NCBI GenBank assembly: GCA_025642075.2
Contig: JAODUO010000545.1
Span: forward strand, 123,501 to 187,500
Length of the DNA: 64,000 bases
Reading direction: 5' to 3'
Source: Ridgeia piscesae
Lineage: Eukaryota; Annelida; Polychaeta; Sabellida; Siboglinidae
Shown here: positions 13,193-25,400 of the stretch, piece after piece
Numbering within the stretch: the first letter of the stretch is position 1
Layout of the letters: every line of letters starts with the position of its first letter
Position numbers and translations under genes: made by a program
Notes under the pieces: model-generated
Database searches by the model: none
Told to the model about the DNA's origin: nothing
Seen by the model: the letters and a program-made list of their open reading frames with translations, nothing else

Positions 13193-16086
13193 TATACAGA
13201 ATAGACAATCACAATAGCATGATCACAATCCCCTTAGCAATTGTAACTGGAGACGCTGATGGACAAGATAGCTAGACAGGTTTGTCTGTCAGTGTTGACA
13301 GGGATATTAAAAGATGCCACATCTATGTGGTCTAATGGCCCATTTCATCAGCCAGACAAAACACGCTCCATAAAGGACAGGGCAGATGGTCGCGTTTCTG
13401 TTTATCTGCCTGACATATTGTTCATGGTTTTGCAAAGTTTTGTGAGGCACCAGTGGATAAATTTAATGATAGACTCGATGACAGAGAGATAGGGCAGTGT
13501 GTCAGACGTATTCTCAGCCCCGCATTAACAACAACATTTGGGTGCTGGCTTCCGTAAAAGAATTAAACGGCTAGACTTGTGCACACAATTTGTGAATTCG
13601 GAAATGTGGGTGTTGCCTATACGCCAACCATGGTGTACATTTGTTGATTAAAAAAACTGCTTTTATAAGGATTTATTCCATAAAATGACTGACATGCCCC
13701 TTTGGGTTTTGAAATAGTTTTAAAATAAATTTTCTATGGCTATAAACTAAAACGTCTACATTATTTTTGCCTAATGCAGATTCAGAAGGTCTTTCTTGAG
13801 AGAGGTATTACTGTTATTTACTATTGTTATTACGATATGTTGAACACAAAATTAAGCACACACATATCATTTATTGTTTAATTGCTAAGAACTTTAAATT
13901 TATAAAATTATTGTGCAATGTTTTAAAGTAATATACTATCGTGAAAAATGTATGTTAGTGCAGTTCTTTTAATATTTGTTTATGGAAAAGCTATATCCAT
14001 TGTGTTTAGCATGTTTGAGTTTATCATAAGTATTAATCACAATAAGATTTTTTACTATTGTTTTAAAATAGTTAAGTGAACTGTTATATGTTCTAACTAC
14101 TGTATAAAGCATTTAGTCTTAACCTGCTTAAATAGTCCTATTATAACAGAATAACTGTTCCGCGTGAGGTCATTTGTACACTTAGTTTCTTGCCATAAAT
14201 CCCTCAGGTGGTCATATACATGAAGCACCAATGGGGCTTTGTCTTAACTTGTTCCTGTGTCAGAAGCATTCAATGGCTTAAAATCCTGCCTCACAAAAGA
14301 TAACTGTTACACAAATGATTCCCTGATTGAATGCCATGATCTTACATAACTGGTATGAGCAACACCACCAGCATGTCCACTGGGCACCACCCTCCCTGGC
14401 CATTGTCTAGCAGTGACCTGCAGGAGCTTGCAGGCCTTTCTCCCCCCCTCACAAAGCCTGGACAGTCTGGACACAGAAGCCTCTGGGCAGATTACTCCAG
14501 AACTTGTGTAATGTTGGGTAACCATGAGTTGTGATAGCAGGTGGGGGGATCACACTGAATGGTTGTGTGACATACCACACCACAGCCTGGCAAACAACTA
14601 GAGGAGATACTCAGGCAACAATTAGTGCTCTTGTGTGTGGCCAGGCCTGCACCAGCCACTGGTGATTGCTGGGGCTAAGGAGCTCAGTAGTTATGAGTGC
14701 TGCCAGGAGGATATAGGGTTGACATTGTGGTAATCGTCCCCACAATGAAACAAGAGGCAGCTTGTGCTTAGATTGCAACATTAGTGATACCACAGTCACC
14801 TCTGACATCGTGTTATTAGTGACATGATGTTGAATCAGGTTTTATTGGTAATTAGTATGCGTAACACACATGCTAATTATCGTCACCTTGATTATGTGAA
14901 ACTGTAGAATTGCCCAAATCAATCTCATATTTAGAAAGTAAGAATAGAGTTGAAACACTGTGTTTACATCTCATCGATCAGGTTCTTGATTATGTAGATG
15001 CTAAGTAAATATGATTATTATGTTATTGTTATATAAGAAACTTATAAAAGTGAAACACAAAATTATTTTGTATCCAGTAACAATATGTAATGTACATATT
15101 TTATTTTACATATATAATGACCAAATTTGAAAATAAAAAATAGTTTTCGCGATTTTCCAGCATCAGTTTTTTATTCAAAATTATTTAGTTACCTGCATGT
15201 GCCAGAATAATAATAACGCATAACATATAATTTAGTTTTTCATATTGTACGTAGACCTATTTTATTTACTAACTACTTCATGCCAACTTTTCATCCTGCC
15301 AATTTCAGCCCACGGAGAAACTCTTCTTTTCACATCATTGCAGTTGTTGCCAGCAGCAAGTCGATGTCTCCAATATTCATGCCATCTTTGCTGTCTATGG
15401 ACCTAATCAAACATGTATTTTTGATATCTCAAATATGCATCACTCAGTAGTCTGGACCTATTAACTGGGTTGTGCCAGGCAGATTTGTATAAAATCAATC
15501 GGTGGTCGCCAGGTGGGTGAGGTCGCGAGAAAAACGGCTATCGCTCCACTGCCCCGCCCGCCCCGCATAGGAAATCAAGGAATCTGGTAGACTTGGCCAC
15601 TTATGGGGTGACAAGGTCGGCTTCCTATTGGGCGACAGGTGCTGGGGTGAAACGGCAAGGTTGATGCCACCATCTGCCGTGTGCCTGGGTGTCTTGGTCG
15701 GTTATGATTGCTTTGATGATAGGAGAAGGATTTGGCCCAGGGGTGTAAGACTTGCCTCCAGGTTTGTGCGTGTGAATTAAACATGAGTATACATCAGCGT
15801 TGTTTGTATCTCTCCGAGTGTTTTTAATTACAAGATCACTCATTAAAAACCGGTCGCTGATATTGCACCGCCTCAGGCGAAATGGGATTGAATGTTGTCG
15901 AGCAAGAATGGTTTGCCTTCTGTTGGGTGTGACTCGGGTGATGTGAGCTTCTCCACCGGCAGAGGATTGGTACTGATTCCAAAGATTAGGCACTGGCGGG
16001 GAGGGGTGGTGTGGTGGGGGGTTTATTAAATAGATGAAGATGAAGGTGATTCAGTTTGAACATCTGTCTCTTGTGTTTGTTTCTAG
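13193..16086. other. Unannotated stretch directly upstream of the first PRDM exon
   Basis: The segment 13193-15300 is AT-rich and shows nothing. From about 15480 to 16080 the sequence becomes GC/CpG-richer and includes a GC-box-like CCCCGCCCGCCCCGC at about 15551. Its last bases form a pyrimidine-rich tract ending in TTTCTAG, which is the acceptor of the exon at 16087. No other PR-domain exon was found here. Confidence 0.5.
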
Positions 16087-16224
16087 CTGCTTGAGAAGCA
16101 GCGACTTCAGTTGGGTGGCAGGGAGCAGACGACAGAACTGAAGAGTAACTCCTGGATGAAGCATGTCCGCAGCACGTGTGATGTCCTTCGCGCGAACCTT
16201 GCCCCTTTGCAGATGGACGGCGAG
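16087..16224 (+). CDS. PRDM16/MECOM: PRDM3/16-family gene, internal exon 1 of those found: PR/SET domain, middle part
   Basis: This 138-bp, 46-codon exon encodes the middle of a PR (SET-related) domain. The diagnostic segment is NSWMKHVRSTCDVL followed by NLAPLQMDGE, which corresponds to the SWLKYIR...NLVACQ region of vertebrate PRDM3/PRDM16. The acceptor is a pyrimidine-rich tract ending TTTCTAG, and that TAG is an in-frame stop, so the exon cannot extend further 5'. The donor is GAG|GTAATG. The exon begins and ends in phase 0, and its last codon joins the isoleucine codons of the next exon. The first 19 residues resemble the family less well, and an in-frame acceptor at 16110 would shorten the exon by 24 bp. 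In vertebrate relatives this domain is linked to H3K9 monomethylation. The N-terminal half of the domain and the start codon are missing from what I could find. Confidence 0.88.
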
Positions 16225-16770
16225 GTAATGTCACTTAAATTTTTTTTTTTTAACTTTTGTAGCATGTGTGGATAAAACTTTTTTCACCCTTAACTGCATC
16301 CAGTTATTTTAGTAGATTGCACATCAAACTTTTTACATAATGTAATTTTTAAATATTGTATTTAAAAATGCTGATTAAAAAGTCACCCGATTAGTTAGAC
16401 AGATTTTGCATCATAATTTCGATTGGCACATGAATAAATAGTGGCAGTAATTTTGGCATGTATTACAGTATAAGACACTGCCTCAAGACTTACAAAAACA
16501 ATCCATTCAGATTGTCTCTATCAATTTGTCAAAGTCAACAAATGCATCTGTTTTTTCTACAATTTTTTTTTCTAAAAAAAATCAAACTTAATTTCTTTCT
16601 TCAATATTTAAATTTAATGCATGAGGGTCATATTTCAAATTTAATTGTGTCATCTCCCCCTAAACTGAGCCCTGGTTCTTCCGCCCCCTGTGTTGGGCAT
16701 TATCTGACCAGCAGCATCAGTGTAATGGATACAGGTGAGCAGGCCAGCTTCCATATTGTTCATTTAACTA

Positions 16771-16951
16771 ATCTCCTCCTGCAGCCACCAGTGACAGCTG
16801 ATACTCCCTCAGTGTCCCTGTCCCACTGAGGCATTGCACCAGATAATTGTGTTAATTAGTTCAGTCATCAGGGGCTAATTGGTGGGGAAGATACCAGTGG
16901 TCAGGGCCTGTGCAGGCATGTCTGCTGGCTGTCTCTCCTTGTGTGTCTGTC
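16771..16951. repeat. Tandem duplication, copy A unique flank (identical to 17361-17541)
   Basis: 181 bp read as identical to 17361-17541 at an offset of 590 bp. The shared segment runs from ATCTCCTCCTGCAGCCACC through TGTCTGCTGGCTGTCTC and into the minisatellite. Similarity also extends further left in diverged form: CCGCCCCCTGTGTTGGGC occurs near 16681 and near 17301. Confidence 0.93.
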
Positions 16952-17278
16952 TGTCTGTCCGTGTGTGTCTCTCCTTGTGTGTTTCTCCTTGTGTGTCTCT
17001 CCTTGTGTGTCTATCCTTGTGTGTCTCTCCTTGTGTGTCTGTCTCTCCTTGTGTGTCTCTCCTTGTGTGTCTGTCTCTCCTTGTGTGTCTGTCTCTCACC
17101 TTGTGTGTCTCTACTTGTGTGCCTCTCCTTGTGTGTCTCTCCTTATGTGTCTCTCCTTGGGTGTCTCTCCTTGTGTGTCTCTCCTTGTGTGTCTCTCCTT
17201 GTGTGTCTCTCCTTGTGTGTCTCTCCTTGTGTGTCTCTCCTTGTGTGTCTCTCCTTGTGTGTCTTTCTTGTTGTGTCT
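16925..17278. repeat. Minisatellite A, mainly 14-bp TCTCTCCTTGTGTG units
   Basis: A tandem array with a 14-bp unit TCTCTCCTTGTGTG mixed with 18-bp variants that carry an extra TCTG. It forms the right part of duplication copy A. Cys/Val/Ser/Leu-rich frames on + and Arg/Thr/His-rich frames on - are repeat artefacts. Confidence 0.93.
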
Positions 17279-17360
17279 CTCCCCCTAACTGTGGGGTTCT
17301 CCGCCCCCTGTGTTGGGCTTCTCCCCCTTTTTGGTCGGTCCCTTTCCTATTGTTCTTTCT

Positions 17361-17541
17361 ATCTCCTCCTGCAGCCACCAGTGACAGCTGATACTCCCTC
17401 AGTGTCCCTGTCCCACTGAGGCATTGCACCAGATAATTGTGTTAATTAGTTCAGTCATCAGGGGCTAATTGGTGGGGAAGATACCAGTGGTCAGGGCCTG
17501 TGCAGGCATGTCTGCTGGCTGTCTCTCCTTGTGTGTCTGTC
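17361..17541. repeat. Tandem duplication, copy B unique flank
   Basis: Second copy of the 181-bp segment described at 16771-16951. The absence of visible differences suggests a very young duplication, recent gene conversion, or an assembly artefact. Confidence 0.93.
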
Positions 17542-17848
17542 TCTCCTTGTGTGTCTGTCTCTCCTTGTGTGTCTGTCTCTCCTTGTGTGTCTGTCTCTCC
17601 TTGTGTGTCTGTCTCTCCTTGTGTGTCTGTCTCTCCTTGTGTGTCTGTCTCTCCTTGTGTGTCTGTCTCTCCTTGTGTGTCTGTCTCTCCTTGTGTGTCT
17701 GTCTCTCCTTGTGTGTCTGTCTCTCCTTGTGTGTCTGTCTCTCCTTGTGTGTCTGTCTCTCCTTGTGTGTCTGTCTCTCCTTGTGTGTCTGTCTCTCCTT
17801 GTGTGTCTGTCTCTCCTTGTGTGTCTGTCTCTCCTTGTGTGTCTCTCC

Positions 17849-17850
<2 letters not shown>
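17516..17850. repeat. Minisatellite B, homogeneous 18-bp units
   Basis: About 17-18 near-perfect copies of the 18-bp unit TCTGTCTCTCCTTGTGTG. Copy A of the duplication carries mostly the 14-bp form, so the two arrays expanded from different units after or during the duplication. Three + frames and two - frames are open only because the unit is a multiple of 3 and lacks stops. Confidence 0.95.
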
Positions 17851-17889
<39 letters not shown>

Positions 17890-17922
17890 TTGTGTGTGTG
17901 TCTTGTGTGTGTTGTGTGTGTG

Positions 17923-17963
<41 letters not shown>

Positions 17964-18115
17964 GTGTGTGAGTGTGTGTGTGTGTGTGTGTGTTTTTGTG
18001 TGTGCACACGTGCACGTGTGCGCGTAAGTGTGTGTGTCGTGTGTCTCTAAGTGTCTATGTTTGTTTGTGTGTGTGCACGCGTGCGCGCATGCGTGCGTGC
18101 GCGTGTCCGAATAGT
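17851..18115. repeat. (GT)n and GT/GC alternating purine-pyrimidine tract
   Basis: A long GT dinucleotide run with TTGTG interruptions leads into GCACACGTGCACGTGTGCGCG and GCACGCGTGCGCGCATGCG stretches. Such alternating purine-pyrimidine DNA can adopt left-handed Z-DNA (established physical property). A perfect 16-bp palindrome CACACGTGCACGTGTG sits at 18005-18020. A degenerate GTCTCTG-rich tail continues to about 18500. Confidence 0.9.
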
Positions 18116-18837
18116 TGAGTCTTGGTGTCTGTTATTTCTTTGCTTGTTTTTTGTCTCTCTGTTTGTGTCTCAGTCTGGGTCTCCGTATGTCTATGTGAGT
18201 CAGCTTGTGTCTTTGTTTCTCTTTTTGGGTTTCTCTTTGATTCTCTGTGTGTATCTCTCTTTGTGTTTATCCTTGTGTATTTTGTGTCTCTGCTCATATC
18301 TCCGCATGTCTCTGTGTTTATCTGCTTATATCATTGTTTATGATTCTGCTGTTGTTTCTTCTGCTTGTCTCTGCTAATGTCTCTTATTGTGTTTCTGTCC
18401 ATGTCTCTACTTATATCTTTGTTTGTGTCTCTGCATGTGTGGATGTTTGTTTCCCTCTCTGTGTGTCTGCTTGTGACTGCTGCTTACTCTGATTGCTGTC
18501 TCTGTTTGCTGATAAAGAAGGATATGGCCACTTTGTGCTTCATTCTGGTGATGAGACTAATTACAGGGAACTAGAGACCATTACAGTTACATCTCACATG
18601 CACACAGTGTCAGGGAGGAGTTGTTATATCGTTGAACAATGTTAGTTCACATGCATTATATACAGAACACTTAAATAATAATTCAGATAATGAATTATAT
18701 AGATTCTAGTTGTTTGAAAATAAATAATTATACACAATTACTGAGTGAAAGAAAACTGAACAGTTGTTATCCTGTACATATAACTACAAAGTAATTGTTT
18801 GATTAATTTGTTGATATTAGTAACTAGATTCTGGATA

Positions 18838-18906
18838 CAATATATATACATATGTATGTGTAAACACACGCACATATGCACGCACGCACGCACACACACA
18901 CACACA
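18838..18906. repeat. TA/CA/GCAC simple repeat
   Basis: Short mixed dinucleotide and tetranucleotide tract: ATATATACATATG, then ACGCACGCACGC, then (CA)n. Confidence 0.85.
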
Positions 18907-20978
18907 TTAATTATCTGTTATAAATGATCTTTTTTAATGTTAAATGACCATCAACAAATATAAATAACGGCAGTGATGTTTACCATTTTGTTCCTTTGAG
19001 TGTGCGTTAATCTGCACTCATTTAACCATGAGTCATTAGAGAAATGTCGGTGTCTTGTTTTTTTCTCAAAGCGAGCAGGTTGTGGGGAGTTTGAGGGTCA
19101 TACCACCTGGGGAGGGGATGTGTCAGAACAGGGGTTAGGAGCTACTCCCTACAGGAAGGACGTAAGACATAGACCCAGCTTCCAGTCGCCTGAGTGTGGA
19201 CTTGCTGGATCTCTAATTGCCGGGGGTGTTTCAGTACAGGTGATAACCCAGGGTGTATGACGTTGTAATAGGGTGAATGTAGCATGTCGCCAGCTGGGTT
19301 GATGCCAGATCCTCTTTGAGACCCTAAAAGGGTTCCTAGAGCGATTTGCCTTGAGGAGAGAAATTGAAGTCCACTTATCTTATACAGTTAAGAGTATAGG
19401 TGTACTAAATCTGGGGGAAATGTTAATCATAGAAATACAGTGACATGATACACAATGTACCTTTTCTTTAAACTGCAGATCAATAATATTCTAGCTGAAT
19501 TGTGTTACAAACAACATACGCCAAACAGAAAATAATTTTTTCAGCAAAATTTGAAATGGATGATTGATATTTATGAACGACATCAGTGAAAATTTATTGT
19601 AAACTTGAATACTGCGGACCAGCCTTTTAGATTGTGGTTTTGCATTGCACCGATATGAACTTAGTTCACATAACGAACCACAGATTAGCACATCCGGTTC
19701 AACAAGGGTCTACGGATGTTCACCAAGAACACCTACGTCAAAACACAGGTGTTGCTAGAAATAATTGTGAAGCAAATTGTGGATGAAAAACAAACTGGAT
19801 AAGTTAAATGATAGACAGATAGTTTTTAATCTTTGCTTCCTCTCCTGTTGTTATTCTTGAATTTTACAACTTCCGATAATCATCATAACATTATATATGT
19901 GACCCGCACATTTCTGTGTAAAAAAAGTATAAAAAACAAGAACATTTAAAATATCCTTAATAAATGAGAACATTTTTAAATATGAGTTTGTTGCTGATGA
20001 AGTATGTCTTAATATTCTACGGCAATTTTAAGATAGTTATTATATAAATAAAAAATCTGCATTTTTATTAAACCATCTTGCCATTTCTCCACAAGCCTTG
20101 ACAGTTTGTTAAGCTAACCTGAAGCTGACAGTTTTGTAGTTGCAAACGGCTGAACAGAACTGAATCGGTGACAAGGGCAGGACTATAATTATCCACCCAT
20201 TGTGCCAGACATTGTTTCTCCTTTGTCGAAAGCACCTGGAGATTAAATCCAAGGTCTGTCTGAGTCAAGTTTTGATAAACCTGTCTGTTCTTGTTAATTA
20301 ATGGAAGTTTTGTCCAGGTAGGTCTTACATAATTGATCAGAGTAGCTGCCGCCCACAATGAAGGCCTCCACAACTAGGCAGTAGTGATCACCAGCCAGGT
20401 AATTGCAAGTCAAACATGGACACTTAGATGTGTGCAGAGTAAGACAAATGAACGAACAAACTATGCCTCAAACTGTCAGGCTGATGTGAGGAATTTTAGG
20501 AAAACTCTTAAAAATGCAACCGGTTTCCATCATGTCTACCATTGCAGTATATATACGAATGCTTTGGTACATGGTAGTAGAAGTATTTCACAGTGGTGTG
20601 GTGTCAGGTCACACTTGAATGGACACTGTCATGTTCGCAGGGTGATTTTCAATGGACCCTCTTTAAATTATATTAATACTAAAATCAATGTAACCATAAT
20701 AATTATTATAATTATATGTAACTTCAGTAAGTAATACAAACAAATGTTCTGTTGGAAATGTGTAACAAACAAAATGTTTTTAGATTACAGTAAAACAATT
20801 CCATGAACATTTCTTATTTTTTTGGCATAATTTATCTTAGTAAATATCCTTAAAAAGGACATACGTACAAACCGTTAATCCATTTTTAAATACAGATTTT
20901 GTTTTGATATCTAAGTGAAGACTGATGTGCAAAACAAAGAATTATGGCAACATAATTGTCTGCATTAAGTAAAATATA

Positions 20979-20981
<3 letters not shown>

Positions 20982-21012
<31 letters not shown>
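20982..21012. repeat. (TA)n microsatellite
   Basis: A short uninterrupted TA run inside intron 1. Confidence 0.9.
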
Positions 21013-21014
<2 letters not shown>

Positions 21015-22014
21015 TTAATGGCCAATAAATAAACATTACTATCAAATGATTTATACACGTCTGATTATAACATAAATATTACTTTAATAACAATTCTATT
21101 AAAGTTTATTTTTATTATCTTTACAAGACCAAAGGTCTACCGTAAGTTTACAGATAAATAAATTCAAGTCTAGGTTGAAACTACAAGGTATACGTGTGTC
21201 TGTCATTCCTGTGTTTCTCAAGAATCCCCATTAATCTGCTGGTCACTCAATCAGGTGAGTATTAACTGTGTTGTTCACACCATTCTCACAGATGAGACCA
21301 ATCACTCCTGGCCACTGGTCAATTGTCCAGTGACTGCCCCTCCCAGTGGTGGATATTTCAGAATTACACCCTCAGCCCACACACAAACACAGTCAATTAT
21401 CATGACTGGAGATTTACAGCCCAGAGCCAGGAGGGGGATTAATTGTTATTTCTGTGTGCTCCTGTAAGGGGCAGTGTGGGAGGGGAGGGGACGCATGTGG
21501 GGGTTCTGTTGCAACAGATGCCCCATGTCCGAACTTGCTCTGTCCTGTCCATGTCCCTGTGGTCAGTATCAGGTGAATGGTCACTTGTCCTTGGACAGTG
21601 CTGGTCAGTCAGTCACAGAACCAGGCTGGGTGTTCAACTGTCCGTGCACATTCAACTGTCATCAGGGTAAGATAAACATGAACATAAAATGGCTGAAGTA
21701 ATAATAAGTTATTTTTATTGATATCACAGTGTAGGAAATATACAAAAGCAGATTTGCAATTAATTATAAAAGTGTTTGGAAAATATACGGTTAATTGTAA
21801 CCATGCAGTGATTGCATTTATTTTGAAAGAATGTTATTTAACACATCATCAGTATTATAGTAAACGTTATTGTCATTATATGCTTATGTGTGTGTTCTGT
21901 TTTACTTTAATTTACCCTAAAGCAAAACCACCTGAAGAGAAACTAATCTTAAAATTAATTTTTTTTAAATAGTCAAGACAAACACACCGAGCAACATAAA
22001 TATCTTAGATATAT

Positions 22015-22016
<2 letters not shown>

Positions 22017-22071
<55 letters not shown>

Positions 22072-22141
22072 ATATATACGATATACCCATATATAGATAT
22101 AAGATATAAGATATATCCATATATAGATATAAGATATATCC
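22017..22141. repeat. (TA)n plus degenerate AGATATATCCATAT repeat
   Basis: A TA run at about 22017-22069 is followed by short imperfect repeats of a TATAGATATAAGATATA type up to about 22141. It lies about 230 bp upstream of exon 2. Confidence 0.9.
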
Positions 22142-22374
22142 ATTAAATGTAGTGCCACATAACAAACTATTTATTACTGGTTTCCACTAATCACATTGAC
22201 ACTAGTGTAAGATCAATATATTTAGGTTATTTACTTTTCAGTTCAGTTCAGGAATGCACATACATGTTAATAGTTTCTGAGAATGTTTTTTTCAGCTCGT
22301 TCTGCTTCGACAGCACAAACCGAACTGGTCTCTTTAGTGCTGGCCACATATGTGTTTGTGTCCATGTGTTCCAG

Positions 22375-22489
22375 ATCATTTACCGAGCACTGTGTGATAT
22401 AGACTGTGGCGAAGAACTGCTCCTTCGCGCCGGCGATTCCACGAGTCCTGATTCAGACGACGAAGAAACTGCTCAAGTAATGGCTCAAG
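22375..22489 (+). CDS. PRDM16/MECOM: PRDM3/16-family gene, exon 2: end of PR domain and acidic linker
   Basis: A 115-bp exon encoding 38 codons plus one base. It starts IIYRALCDIDCGEELLLRAG, the C-terminal PR-domain signature (IxYRxxxDIxxGEELLL) shared with PRDM3/PRDM16. A short acidic linker SPDSDDEETAQVMAQ follows. The acceptor GTGTTCCAG is strong and the donor is CAAG|GTGAGG. The 5' phase 0 matches exon 1 and the 3' phase 1 matches exon 3. An in-frame ATG at 22480-22482, with G at -3 and G at +4, sits just after the PR domain. Vertebrate EVI1, the PR-less form, also begins close to this point, so this ATG is a candidate internal start (inference). Confidence 0.93.
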
Positions 22490-25400
22490 GTGAGGCTTAT
22501 TTACAACGATTTACCAAAAAAGTCTGTTTCACCACACACAAGGATTTCTGTGGTGCCACTTTGTTCTGGCGGCACATCCTGATGCACTGTAGACCGCTCT
22601 GTTTCCTCTCATCTCGTTACCGCGAATCAGGTGAACTGTGCTCGGTAGTGGATGTCCGTCTGTCAGCTCCAATTCGCACTGATGTCTTGACCTCACCTAA
22701 CATTTAGCATTGCGCCTCTTGATACCCTTTGACATCTCCAACCTCCTCGTCCTCACCACACTGGGAGACATAGCACGGAGGCCGTGTGAAAGTACTTACT
22801 CGCCAAGCCTTGGTCTTGCACTCGCCATTTTTACATCTTTGATTGATGTTGTCGGATTTAAAAATCTTTTCGGCCAAATGATCAGCCTTGAAGTTGACTA
22901 CCAGGCTGTTATGGTGGGTGGAAAAAGCAATGCATTCTGGCTGGATGGAATAACAGGCCACGATTCATGATTAGATATCACCAGAGATAAGTACTAAACA
23001 CTCTGGCTGAAGCCAATGTGACCCATTTGTCCGGGTGGTGAGAAAATGGTGTTTCAACTGAATGGTGTTTTCATAGAAGACTTCCTCTTTTCATTTGAGC
23101 TTTTATACCAAGCCTGTGGACATAAATCGTTCCATTGGCATGGTATTTCATGACGATCTTCTAAGAGTATCGTCACTGCACCCGATTGACCTGGAAACGT
23201 TTGTCAGTGCTGTCATTTCAATTAGCCGTATGTAATTTGCTACTGACTACCCAGTGTACCCACTCCAGCCCACAGTGTTCGTGCTGCATATGTGTGTGTG
23301 TGTTCGTTCATGTATGCATGTGTGTTTTGTGTCTCTTTGGGAGTACGTAAAAGGTGATTGCCTGATGGGAACGTTCTCCGTGACTTTAGGTTTAATTGGT
23401 CGAATTGTGACACGGTTGAGAGTGAACAGTTCTGAGATCAGCCACGAACATATGAATGTAGTTATAACACATGACAGGAAAAAATATTGATTGATCCATG
23501 GAGACCTATCGTATATACATACAGACCACCATGGCAGATCATATATAGGTATTTATTAACATACTTTATATGGGTAATTGGGCCTTAAAATGTAGAGTCC
23601 TGTTGAACAATATTACACAGGATAGTCTCATTCATTGTCCCAGGTTCTTTGTGATAAGTGTTGTCAAAATGCAACGTATGACATATGATATCAACAAACT
23701 TGCTAATATGATGGATTCAAGGTCGGTATCATCATAAATGTAATGATATCTTTGCTGCTCACGTTGTCAGTATTGACCAGCGATTACATCTGGCCTGTTA
23801 ACAGAATTACACCTGTAATAGCTTATTAAACAGTAAGCTGAAACCAGACTGGCATGTTTGAGAACACCTACCTCACACCAGGTTTTTGTTAGTGTTACCG
23901 CGATGTGTATCATGTGACCATAGCATACTCCCCCACCTGGGCACATAGATGGTATCAGGTCTGGTGAAAAAAGTGCCATCAGCTTTGTCGTGGTGTCAGA
24001 GTCGCCTCTGGGCTGTTGTTTGGTTGGTTGGAGCCTCGTGCTTTGTCTGCGACAGACAAGTGTGGAAAATACTGTAGGACAGAATCGGGAGATTTTCTGC
24101 AGATATGTTCGTGACCATGAAACTAGTGTATCGTGCGCTTGGACTACGTGATCTCAGCGGTTTCGTCAGTCCAGGGTGGACGATGTTATGTGATGGTTCG
24201 ACCTGAAATCATTCTACGCATGTAGACTGTTTGCTGGCACAGACTCAAAACGTCACTCGCGGACCAACCAGGAGAGGTTTGCAGGACGTTCGTTCATTCG
24301 TTTGTTCGTTCATTGTTCCTCATTTGTGCTGACCAGACCAGTTGTCAGCACCATGACAGTTGAGACGCGGATGGCAATGTCAATTGCTGACAGTGACTAA
24401 AGTGGATTGGATGATCAAACGCATGCGAGAGAATCGGCAATTCAGCGACATTGTTGTGCGATATTGTATCTGTTCATTAGATAGCGTCTCATGCTTATTA
24501 GTGGTAACACGATCACTTGTGTCAGTCTACGCAGTTCAGACAGAAGACACACGGCGGAACTAGACGTATGTCTTTCTCGGCGCTTTCTTATTTGTGACGC
24601 GTTTGGAGGGTCGTGAACCCACATGGACTTACCCATGTCTGGAGAGAAGAGGGAGTTGACTGCATACTCCCAAGGTGTCTGTAGCCTGTCTGACAACCCA
24701 CCAGGTAACTAGACACACTTTATCTCATTCATGTCAGTCAATGTGTGGTGTAGTTTTTCAAAATGGCAACATGATATCCACCTGTGGCTCTGTGATAACA
24801 TCTTCACTGAGCATATAATAAATCACACCATGTTTATCTGAATCACTATGGTAGGATTCATACACAACAAATTATGTCTGACTGTAGACTTGAGTCGGAA
24901 TTCCAGTAAAATAGAACTGGTTTTTCCCTGGGTTTTTTAGCTTCACAGTTAGCCATGCATATTTTGAATATGTGGTTAATGTGTGTTATGCATGTGTTTA
25001 TTAAAGGTTTGATAGGTTGTGATTTATAGCAGGAATCTGTTATTGATCTACTACGACTAATACATTAAGAGAAGTAGTATTAATTTTTTTATTCAATTTG
25101 TGTAGCACTCAGAATATTCATTTATAATTCTGACACTAATATTTAATGAATTGTTTCAAAATTATTATTATTCAGATTTCAGTAGATGTTTATTTTTGTT
25201 GATTGTCTAGAAACAAACAAGTTGTTTAATAATATCTGTACAGATTTTTTTGATTTTTAATTGGAGCATTTTGTTTTATCGAGTGCCGTAATGTCTACAG
25301 TTTTTGATAAATTAGTATTACTATTTGGTAGCTAAATAATTAGTAAGGTTGATATTTATATAATAGCTATGTGTTACTGAGACAGGTAGTTTGATAACAG

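Larger units (their letters stand above)
16225..22374 (+). other. Intron 1 of the PRDM gene
   Basis: A phase-0 intron of 6,150 bp with GTAATG at its 5' end and GTGTTCCAG at its 3' end. Its 5' half holds the duplicated minisatellite block and the GT/GC tract. The remainder (18500-22016) is AT-rich with minor TA and CA tracts at 18838-18906 and 20982-21012. No further exon was recognised. Confidence 0.8.

Noticed and set aside
13259..13492. A frame containing NGPF that could recall the GPF/GPY motif of the PR domain
   Set aside because: The flanking residues do not resemble the PR domain, and no phase-0 donor was seen after it. The three-residue match is chance.
16875..18050. Multiple long Cys/Val/Ser or Arg/Thr/His-rich frames
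   Set aside because: They are translations of the 14-bp and 18-bp minisatellites and the GT tract in every frame.
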